The translations under genes were made by a program, and so were the position numbers. Positions 30,628 to 39,895 of a DNA stretch of 47,283 nucleotides are shown one piece after another (the first letter of the stretch is position 1; every line of letters starts with the position of its first letter). The notes under the pieces were generated by a model that saw only the letters and a list, made by a program, of their open reading frames with translations, searched no databases and had not been told where the DNA came from. This DNA is from Chara braunii (lineage: Eukaryota; Streptophyta; Charophyceae; Charales; Characeae), in NCBI GenBank assembly GCA_003427395.1, contig BFEA01000419.1, positions 505,612-552,894 on the forward strand, in the 5' to 3' direction.

Positions 30628-33600
30628 TCAATCCGCTTTTATGTATTGTTTGACCCGGCTGCACATTTTGGTCTTCGTCTCATAATCTGTTGTTCCTTTT
30701 CCTTCAAAGACTGCCCTGTTTCCGATTTCCCAGATGACTGAGCAGATAACCGCTCTGCAAGCTTGGGCAACATAGCAGCATCCTTCTGTCAACTCTTGTG
30801 TTTCTAGAATAAGACCCAACAAGGCCCACTCCTTGTCCCAGTTCCAATCCCATTCTGCGAAGGCTTTCCAATGCGTTGCCCACCACTTCCAAATTCTTTG
30901 CGATGCTGGGCAATCCCACCACAAGTGAGACGAAGATTCAAATGGCCAGGTACACCTTGAACATGTTAAGCAGATCTGCAAACCTTTTGCCGCCAACCAT
31001 ACCGCCGATGGTGTGACCAGAAGGGACAGCAACCACAATATGCCTGCATGCTTTTGAGATGGGAGTATCTTCAGCTTCTGCCATAATCTGGGCATTCTCC
31101 GGGCTACCTTCTCCCCTGAATGTGGCAGGACTCTCTCCCAACGGTCCACTGCAACTGCTACTGGTATCCTCGCTGGGGTGAGCACATGTGATATCTCCTG
31201 CAGTTTGTCCAATGACAGGGTGCCTCCTCCCTTGGCCTGTCCTATCCATCCCCAGGCACTTGGGTCCAATTTTCTGACTGTCACAGGTTGTGCTAGTCTG
31301 AGGATTGCGGTGTGTTTCTCCTCCCCTATATGCCGTTCCTCTACTCTGATTTGGGCCAGTGGTGCTCCAAGTGGTGGTTGCTTATTTTCCTCCACCATTT
31401 CCAGCTACGGTGTATATTGTTGCCTTTTCCATTCTTGGAACCTTCTGGGGCCTTGTAGGGAGTATTCTTGTAGCTTCCAGCATGACAAGGAAACTCCTTT
31501 TTCCCTCAGCATGTACCAAGTACCAGGTGGGTCCCGACCATCTGGCTCTAGAATCAACTTCCAGTTTTCTGGAATAGCCTTGATTTATGCCCGAGCTTTC
31601 ACTTCAACCTTGTGCAGACTGGTCAGTTTGCCCCGCAGTGCTTCCAACAGCATCCATTGCCCCAGTAGGTCCTCCCACAGATCCCCTATACGAAGCACTC
31701 CCCCTTCGGGTCCAATTATCCCCAAAGGAACCAAATTCCTTATCCGCTTTGAACATATTACCTGATTCATTCACTATCCTGGGATTATCGAACAAGGGTT
31801 GAACCTGTACCTCTGCTTTGGTCACAGGTTCTACCCAGACGTTAGGTTTGACCTTCTTCCATGCGTGCGCAATATTGTGGCCCAGAAGGGGGATTGGATC
31901 CTACGGTTGAGAAAGGAGTCTAACTGTAGACATAACCAGATATCCTATGGGAGTGACAGGTCCCACTCCGTGAAGAGGATATGCTCCGCCAATCGGACCC
32001 AATGGTCTGTGCCATCGCTGTTGGCCACTCTGATTACCCAATTTGGCAACAGAAAACAGTTCCTTCTAGCTGGATCACAGACACCCAGTCCCCCTTCTTC
32101 TCTCGACCGCACTATCAGCTCCTTGGCAACTTTGGATACGAACCCATCCTCCACTCCTGCCTTTGGTTTCCAAATAAACCTTGTCGTTAATCTTCTAATT
32201 AGTGCTGCCAAGGATTTGCTCATCAGCCTAACAGAGCCAATGAACCACAGCAAGGAAAACAGGGCGGAGTTTCAAACACCGATAAATGAGAGGCGGATCC
32301 CCAGGATTTCAACCTGGTTACCATCCTGTTCTGGAGGATCTCCTCCTGAGTGGCTTGACAACCTTCTAGAGCTACCATAACCCCCAAGAATCGCTCTGCT
32401 TCGCCTTTCAGCACCTGTTTCATTCCCCAATCCACTTCCAATGTTCGAGAATGGGGGAGGAAATAGACATACTTTTTCCAGTTCACTGCAGCTTCGAAAA
32501 ACTGACAGTATTCGTCAAGCAATAGCTTCAACGCCTCCAATGCCGAGGTCGAGTTCTCACAAACAGCAAGCAAATCATCCGCGAGTGCCTTGACTTTGCA
32601 GTCTGATCCGTGCAGCGCTAGTCCGCATATCTCCGGCCTGTGTCTTATATTACATAAAATAACTTCTAATTGCAGTACGAAAATCAAGGGGGCCAGTGGA
32701 CAACCCTGACGCAGCGACCGAGAGAGGGAGAAAAATTCGGAGAGGAAACCATTGACCATGACCGCAACAGTCGAATGCATATAAAGGACCGTCACCCATC
32801 TGCAGAAACATTCCCCAAAACCCATCCTACGTAGTGTCGTGAGGACAAAACCCCAGTTCACCCGATCGTAAGTTTTTTCCAAGTCTAGCAGTAGGATTGA
32901 TATCGGATGGTCCTCTTTCTCGACGATCTCTAGCGTCTGGATAGCAGTTGCTATGTTGTCGAAGATTGATCGACCTTGTACAAATGTTGCATGATCCTTC
33001 GCCACTAGATTTGGTAGATATTTCGCTAGTCTCCTTGCTAAGGTCTTTGCTAACAATTTGTAGGATACGTTCAGTTAGGAGATCGGTCTCCAGTTTCGGA
33101 CTCTCGTGCATGTTTCCTTTCTTAAACAGTAGAGTAGTAACCCCATGTCTCATGCTAGTGATGAGGTCTGAGCCCGATAGGGCCTTGTTATACATTTCCC
33201 TAAGTGCTCCACTAATCTTAGACCATAATTCATCATAGAACTCTACTGTTAATCCATCCGAACTCGGCGCTTTTCCCTGACCATTTATTTCATTGCCTGA
33301 TATAACTCAGTATCCTCTATCGGGCGGTCCAAATTTAAACGTCCATGTTCCGAAAGGCGGACATCCAGTAGTTCCCACATGTCTGTCAGATGTTCCTGCC
33401 CTGTAGCCGTTTCTGTGGCCGGTCTACGCGAGGTAAGAATATCACAATAGTACATCTCAGCATAGGAACACATCTCCTTCAATGTTCTTGCTTGTGGGGC
33501 ATGTTGGTTGAATGGGTGGGTCAGGGCCTTCATTTCCTTCTGGTAGAATCTTGGCTGGAGTCTCTAAAATAATGTTTCCGTCATACGATCTCCAGACTCA

Positions 33601-34726
33601 ATTCCCTTCACCGTCAAAATCCCTCTCCATCTGTCCGACTTGGCTTCCTGTATCTCGTCCCACTTTCTCATCCTGAGACTCCTCTCTAGTCCCCACCATT
33701 TTGCACCTACCAAACGAGGCGAGAATAGGGCAATCATTCTTCCTGCATCCTCAACCTCCTTCTTTGCTGCAGCTTCCTCCTTATTCGATTGTAAAACCAG
33801 GATTTTTGAAAACACACTCAGCATGCCCGAAATGAAACGGATCACAGCGTCCCACCAGTCCTCTTCTGAGGTAAATTTCTGTTTCCTTTGTGCCCAATTG
33901 TCGAACTGATTGGACACCCATGCCCTTACTCCTGGTTCCCTTATTGTGGCCTCATTGAGCCTGAACAGTCCCTTTCCTCTCTCGGGCCCCTCTCCCCCTA
34001 CTAAGTGGAGTACAACCGGATTGTGATCCGACAGGGATCCCGAAAGTACCGTGACGTTTAGGACATTACTTCCTATCTTCTGACTAGTCAAAAAATAGTC
34101 TAATTTTCTTGCTGCAACTCTTCTGCATGAAGAGGACTGATTGGAGTACCAGGTATATCCTGAGTCGTCTGAGTTCATTGCACGAAAGACATCCACTATG
34201 TCCAGCTCAATCACCACGTCCAATAACCTATCCACATCTTTACCCACTTTAGTTGCCAGAAGGGGGTTCGCATCATCCAACGATACATTCCAATCTCCTA
34301 TTAGGATAAGATTGTCGACATTAGGTAAGACATTCTTCAGGTTTTCGAGGAAGAGGACTCTCTCTGATTTTTCTGCAGGTACGTAAACAGTAACTACTGC
34401 CCATTCTTCGTTAGCTGATTCGAATTTTATCCAAGCCCATCTCCCACCCTGGTCGAAGTCGTAATCCACAATCGTTGCAGCAAGATTCCTATGTACTAAT
34501 ATTGCCACTCCTCCCCTCGTTTCCTCCGACCGGGCCCATATCTGGGGACCGTCCCAAAACGTTCCGACATCCATTATCTTAATCTGATCTAATTTGGTTT
34601 CGTGAATACATAAGATCTGGATACGATTTTCGTGGATCCACGATTTGACCCTCTATCTCTTATTCCTACCATTTGTATCCCCAATCCCCGCAAATTCCAC
34701 GTGGCTATTTTAGTGCTGATCGTCAT
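30628..34726 (-). pseudogene. LINE ORF2 (endonuclease, RT, zinc finger), many frameshifts
   Basis: The copying enzyme of LINE E. The ATG at 34726 overlaps the ORF1 stop as ATGA. Order: endonuclease ATWNLRGLG (34700), GGVAILVHRN, LIGDWNVSLDD (34300), YTWYSNQS, RKLDYFL, SDHNPV (34040); linker with THPFNQHAP (33520); RT with motif A LEKTYDRVNW (near 32880), motif B RQGCPLAPLIF (near 32710) and motif C KALADDLLAV (near 32590); IWKPKAG and EEGGLGVCDP (near 32080); C-terminal LPSQKHAGILWLL and zinc finger CLTCSRC...SSHLWWDCP (near 30910). Both catalytic Asp of ADD are intact. Frame changes occur near 34640, 33560, 33280, 33060, 32250 and 31900-31400, so no full protein is made. Confidence 0.9.
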
Positions 34727-36867
34727 GTGGCAGTGTGCCAGATCGTGATTGGATGCTGGCAGAAGGAAATGGGGTCGGGTCTGCGGATGCTCTCTGCTGC
34801 GCTGATGCTCCATGATGCATCTAAAACTCCCAATATGGTGATTCGAGATAAGTCTGGACAATCAATCTTCGCAAGCCATTCTAACGGGAAAAGACTTAGA
34901 CCGTGGCTCATCAATCTACTGAGGTTTTTCTGTGACAAGCGGACGTCAAGGAGGGGTGTGTATAACTTAATCTTCATTCCTAACTGCTCCACAAAGAATC
35001 GAGGGACCGGAATGTCCGAAATCGTTCTTACCGCAATCACTGTGCCGTAGAGACGACGTGTGATTGTGATCATCTCCGTAGGCACCGGAGGTCCCAGGAT
35101 TTGTTGGGTAGGCAGAATTGTTTCTGTCGGAGACACTACCCATGCTAGTCCGAAGATGCCTTCTTGTGCCGCTGTGAAGAGGAGTGGTAGGAGGTATTTC
35201 TTCCATCCAACATCCTTTGATTTGGATGTCGCCACTTGTCGTCTTCTCTTCATCGTGATTGGATTCGAAGTCGAGGCTTCCGACCCTGCTCTTCCCGTCT
35301 CCTGAGCCACGGTTACTGAGTTGGACGAGGACTCTCCATCCACCTCCTCTTGAAAACGCAGGTCACTCATATCCTCGCTAAGCCTGCGTCGCAGTTTCGT
35401 CGGTGTTACAACTATTCTTGAGTGTGTTTCACCTTTCTGTTCCTTGACTCCCAGCGTGCCTTCTCTGGATGCGTTACTTTCTTTCCTTGGCCCTCTCTCC
35501 ATCTCCTTCCCGGGGCAGTTCCCTCCCGCCCTCCTTGCCTCTCCCATGAGAGCTCCCTAAGTTAGGGGCCTTCCCCGACGGTCCAAAGATGTCCTGTTTC
35601 CCCCACCCCCACTTGGGCCTGGTGAAAACATAGGATTGTCCCGTATAACCGCTGGCTGTGGTGACCCTGAGGGACCTCCCGCCCCGGCTAAAATTCCAAA
35701 ATAGACCGGCTCTTTAGATCTTCTGGCCGATGACGAGGCTTTGGACGATATGCTCTTGCGCGGTGAAGTACCTGACGACTTCGATGGTTTCAAAGACTTT
35801 GCCCTTGATGAGCCGCCAGAGTGATGTGAACGAGGATGACGCGACATACTTGAGGACGAAGCTTGACTTCCTCTTGATGTGGGACTTGGCGATCTTCTGC
35901 ATTGACGCCTCGAGCATTGGTCTGCTAGATGAAAGAATCTTCAACACTTGCTGCACCATGGTGTTTTAGCATTCGTGAGCTGCACTTCGATGACTTTTAC
36001 CTGGAAAGTCGTAAATTCGAAAGTCTCCTTTAATCTTGGCAAGGCTTCGATAGCTATATCCAGTCGAACGTTGATTAACCTTGGAGTGTGTGCATCAGCT
36101 TTCGGCGGATATACCTTCCGGACTGGTCCTATGGCGCACTCTGCTGCCGCCTCCAAATAACAGTAAGCATCAAGAGGGACATCAATCGCTCTTACCCAAC
36201 AGTATTGTCTGTCATCTTCGCGCCTAGCATCCTGATTTTTTGTCTTTGTCATCCATGGCTTAAAAATTATCGAATACGATCTTCCTCTGAGCGCTACTCT
36301 CATCTCTTGCTCTTCTAACATCCAATCCGTAACCGCTTTGTCCTTGGCCACGTACGACAGCGCGTTACTCGATTCGATGTAGACGCGACCTCTCGTGATT
36401 GCTTCGTCAAATCTGTTTTCCCCCAGCCAAATGTCTTCAAAGGCTCTAATTACCTCTTCTTTTAACTTCTTCGATAGGTTCTTCGAGCCTTCTTGAAAGA
36501 TGACTGTCACGATCCGCTCCTTCAGCCACTTTACCTTAATTTCGTCCAAAGACGGGTTAAGGGCAAAGTGAGCCTTATTTCCGTCTTTTCTCAACTCTCC
36601 GATGTCCCATCCGGACGGTACCATCCCCACGTCGTAGCACCTCGCCAGCATGTCTCTGACTCTATCCTCATCCGACCAGTAATTGGTATGGGCAGGAGGT
36701 GGGGAATGATTCTGTTCCTTTCCATCCTCCTCTCCTTGGCCTCGTGGCATTGTTGCTCCTTGCTGAATAACCTCTTCCGCTCCCACCATACCCACGTCTC
36801 CGCCATGTGGTCTTGGTTCCCCTCCTGGTGCAGCAGCAGTGTCTTCCTCTTCCATCTTGGTAGGCAC
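34723..36867 (-). pseudogene. LINE ORF1, two internal stops
   Basis: ORF1 of LINE E, a single frame of 715 codons from the ATG at 36867 with only two stops, TGA at 35941-35943 and one at 35557-35559. Acidic, Gly/Pro-rich N-terminus; DUF4283-like part (VKWLKERIVTVIFQEGSKN near residue 110, LSYVAKDKAV, IIFKPWMTKTKN, WVRAIDVPLDAYCYLEAA); CCHC knuckle CSKC-stop-RFFHLADQC with the TGA in the middle; Ser/Arg/Lys-rich linker (residues 320-430); C-terminal conserved region with VPRFFVEQLG and LYTPLLDVRLSQ, not recognised as a named domain. Shares all of these with LINE D. Its stop overlaps the ORF2 start by ATGA. Confidence 0.88.
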
Positions 36868-37258
36868 GTCCCTTCGTACTCTCTATATGAGTTATCTCTC
36901 CTTCTCCTCTTCGTTGACTCCAATGATCTTTGTGACTTATCGTGGCTTGGTAGCGCCTCGTGGCTACTACAGTTTCTTCGTCAAAGTCTTTATGGAGTTT
37001 TTCAATTCTTCCTTAGCAGTTGGCTATGGTTGGGTGGTAGGCTAGCCTGCATGGAGCTTGGTGACAGTCAAAGTTGTCTCCTCGTTCTCCATGCAAAACC
37101 CTATCGTCAACTTCGATAGCTGACGTGAGGGTGGCCACACCGGCCGAAGCCGGTGGAGGTGGGACCATGCGCAAAATTAGCACCACGAACCGGCGCCCCC
37201 CGTATGGGAGGGCCTCTTTCCACTACTCCCCAGGCACTCAATTTGTAACAGCCATTTC

Positions 37259-37261
<3 letters not shown>

Positions 37262-37321
<60 letters not shown>

Positions 37322-37352
37322 CTTTCTAGACCTCCTGTGACCCTGGCTGCCC
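37262..37352 (-). mobile_element. poly-T insertion with near-duplicated flanks
   Basis: About 60 T (to 37321) plus 31 bp of unique sequence lie between AACAGCCATTTCGTT (37247-37261) and AACAGCGATTTCGTT (37353-37367), a 15-bp repeat with one mismatch. This is the pattern of a very short minus-strand retroposition. Confidence 0.55.
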
Positions 37353-37365
37353 AACAGCGATTTCG

Positions 37366-37820
37366 TTAAAATGGAGACGTTAGATGTTTATATTACTTCA
37401 TAACGAAATTGAACCCTACTACTTATTTGGCCCTGAAAATTTTCACCGAATTCTCTCCCGGGCCGTGGTCCCACTAGCAAAGGGGATAGGATAGAAATCC
37501 TGAAATTGGCCATGTTTTATGCAGAGATATAGAAAAGCAGTTCGATCTCGATTTCGTGCTCCTGTCCTCAAACACATCCAAATTCAGGCATTCAATCCGA
37601 CGCTAATTGCAAATGGGACCATGGCCCCGAGGTCCTAAAAATTTCAAGGAATTCTCTCTTGTGGGTCCAACCCTCGGATGTATCTGCACTTACAGCTCGT
37701 CGAGATACATCCAAGGGGTGAAAACGCCAGACCCTCAGGAGAAAATTTGGCGAAAGTTTTAAGGCCAAAGTAGTAAGTAGGGTTCAATTTCGTTAAAAAA
37801 ATATAAAACCTCCATTTTAA
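37366..37820. mobile_element. outer foldback element
   Basis: Long inverted repeats: the left arm has AACGAAATTGAACCCTACTA (from 37403) and the right arm the complement (GGGTTCAATTTCGTT near 37785). The arms extend outward to AATGGAG/CTCCATT, with TTAA at both ends (37366-37369, 37817-37820). A smaller hairpin GGATGTATCT/AGATACATCC lies near 37676-37712. The MITE 37461-37626 is nested inside. Confidence 0.75.
37461..37626. mobile_element. nested MITE, CCG target duplication
   Basis: A 166-bp element with ends GGCCGTGGTCCCACTAGCA and the complement of GGCCATGGTCCCATTTGCA, flanked by CCG at 37458-37460 and 37627-37629. The interior resembles 2056-2219 and the left end matches 45708. Confidence 0.88.
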
Positions 37821-37928
37821 GTAAATGGTTGTTTCTGTCCACTAATTGCATTCCTCATCACATTGAAATATTTTACGCCTAAAAAAATAAAAATAAAAAA
37901 AACTACGCCTGCTTAACACCATTTCGAC

Positions 37929-38571
37929 CATGTAAGGACCAGGGCCTGCCCTTATAGAACTAAGTGTAGGTACTCGGTTTCGAACTGCCGCAGTGTGCTT
38001 GACTGTGCCTTTTTGAAGTTTTGTCTTTCTTGGGCTCGAACCGTGACGGGCCTAGTGTGGTTTTGCTTTGTACTACGGTAGAACATGTTAGGACCTATAG
38101 GGCTCGAACCGTTCCGGGCCAAAGTGTGGTGTGGTTTTCCGACGGTGGAAGTAGCGTTTGTATGCGCCCACGATAAAAGACTTCGATAGTATGGCTACTG
38201 TCTTTTTCGCCGATGAGGCGTTAGTGCGACTGTGACAACAAGGAAGTGGGGTCGTCTATGACGACCGGAGTGTGGTCTGTGGGGACGAGTCGCCTTGTGT
38301 GACTAGGGCGAGGAGGTGGGAGTCGTCCATGACGACTGGAGTGTGGTCGGCGGGGAAGAGTCGCCTTAGCATCTCATTGTTTTCATTGAGCTTCACGAGT
38401 TCATCGTTAACTTCCATTGGTTAACATGTCATTGTTAACTTCCATTGGTTAACATGCCATTGGTTAACATGACATGGTTTCTTTTGAATACTTTGAGTTG
38501 ACTACACAACTTGTTTCGTGTGATTGCTGTTGACTGCGTGCTTTGCAAGAACAATTGATCTGATTTTTCAT
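37929..38571 (+). repeat. left terminal direct repeat of the PLE
   Basis: Begins CATGTAAGGACCAGGGCC. Internal structure: two GGGCTCGAACCGT...GGGCC copies about 75 bp apart, two palindromes GTCGTCYATGACGAC about 80 bp apart each followed by GGAGTGTGGTC and GAGTCGCC, and three GTTAAC-containing units (CATTGGTTAACATG) near 38415-38470. Probably carries the promoter and 3'-end signals. Confidence 0.92.
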
Positions 38572-38722
38572 GAACTAGGGTTGTAACCTGCTAGGCAATT
38601 ATACCTAGAAAACGGTGGCGGCTTGCATCATACGGGAGGGAAGTTTACCTGTGTCTGAAGGTGTTTTACGCCGATCTCTTGGAGAGATAGATTTCGGTGT
38701 GATACGGCCTTGCAGAAGTGGA

Positions 38723-39895
38723 AGGATGAGCGATGGAGCAGACTCAAACCGGGACGGTGGTAATGGATTGCCACCGGACGGAAGGAAGTGTTACAAATGT
38801 GGTGAAGGAGGTCATTTCATTCGCGCCCGTGCCGATTACTGGAAGGCGAAGGCGCTTGGGCGCACCTTCGTTCCGTCAGCACATCCAAAATAAGAAAGTA
38901 CTGGTCGGCAAGTCCAAGCGAGTACGGGTGCGGCGATTCCAAGGAGAAGTCGTTCCATTAACAGCGACAACAAGCGGATCGAAGTGACCGACAACACCAA
39001 CGAGCTGATGCGGGAATACCTGCTCAATATGGCTGAAGAGAGAAGGAATCGACTAAAGAGAGAGGCCGAGGAGGAGAGAAGACCTAAAGAAAACGAGGTA
39101 CGCCTGGCACGTGAGCAAAGAAGATTGGCGAGACAGGAAGAGAGACTGCGACTGAAGCAGGAACGGGATGCTAGACTACTACGAATTATTAGAAGCGAGT
39201 TGAAGAAGGATCAAGATGATTACTTCGAGAAACCGATGAACCGAGGGAAGAAGACCGTGGTGAATAGTCGTGGGGAAACTGCCAAAGAACAAAAAGAGAG
39301 ATTGAGGCGATTCGTTGCCAAACAGACGACCGCCGAGGAAACGGAAGACGAAGAGTTGAAGCAACTGAGAAAGATGGCGGAGAAAATTGAGTTAGCTGAG
39401 AAACAGAAACGTGGTCTAGAAATTTCCATTGGGAATAGCCCCCCGATGGTTACACCAGAAAAGCGAACGCATACTGGACTCTCTGAAGACTCCAAGCTAC
39501 GGATCGAGCAATTGAAGGGAGACAAGACTACCGAGACAGGCGGAACCAGCACCCCTTCGAGGATTGACCTCTCCTTGAAGTACATCATGGCGTTATGTGG
39601 CCTAGGAGGAAAAGAAAGATTCGAGCAAGAGTGCAGAGACTTTTACGGCGCACTAATAATCGAAGAAATGAAGGAAGCATGCAGAAGAGAGAAGGTGGCT
39701 TATGGCAACCGTGAGCTGGCCATCAAGAGACTTATCACCAGAAGATATGCTGTTGCATATGACCCGTCGGTCATTCCTTTCTCGCCGACACCACGCGTAA
39801 CGACGAGGCAAGCAAAAGGCGTAGTCATCAAAAGTGAGAAGAAGTCGGATGTTTCGAATTCTTCTTCTTCCTCTTTTGAGGACGACTCGGAGTGA
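38723..39895 (+). pseudogene. PLE ORF1 (CCHC knuckle, coiled coil), one stop
   Basis: A gag-like protein of about 390 codons upstream of the nuclease-RT ORF; role inferred as RNA binding. The start is the first ATG in frame (38723), since a TAG lies upstream at 38606-38608. Residues 20-36 form a retroviral-type knuckle CYKCGEGGHFIRAR in which the fourth ligand (Cys) is Arg. A TAA at 38891-38893 interrupts the frame, which is open again to 39895. Residues 90-240 are highly charged, Glu/Arg/Lys-rich and coiled-coil-like (EERRNRLKREAEEERR, LARQEERLRLKQERD). The tail is Ser-rich (NSSSSSFEDDSE). The last codon overlaps ORF2 by 4 bases (GTGA), with ORF2 in the -1 frame. Confidence 0.8.

Larger units (their letters stand above)
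29362..37246 (-). mobile_element. LINE E, full-length but degenerate
   Basis: A minus-strand L1-like LINE with a 5' UTR (about 36868-37246), ORF1 (36867-34723), ORF2 (34726-30628) and a long 3' part ending at T tracts near 29361. The 3' part is interrupted by a MITE (29466-29913) and a SINE-like insertion (30181-30584). Both ORFs carry stops or frameshifts. The outer limits are inferred. Confidence 0.75.

Noticed and set aside
38020-38060. GGGCTCGAACCGT resembling a tRNA T-arm
   Set aside because: It occurs twice per terminal repeat without the acceptor, D or anticodon arms; it is an internal repeat of the PLE.
38205-38240. Possible hammerhead core CCGATGAGG in the PLE terminal repeats
   Set aside because: The invariant CTGATGA is not matched and no GAAA with a closing stem follows.
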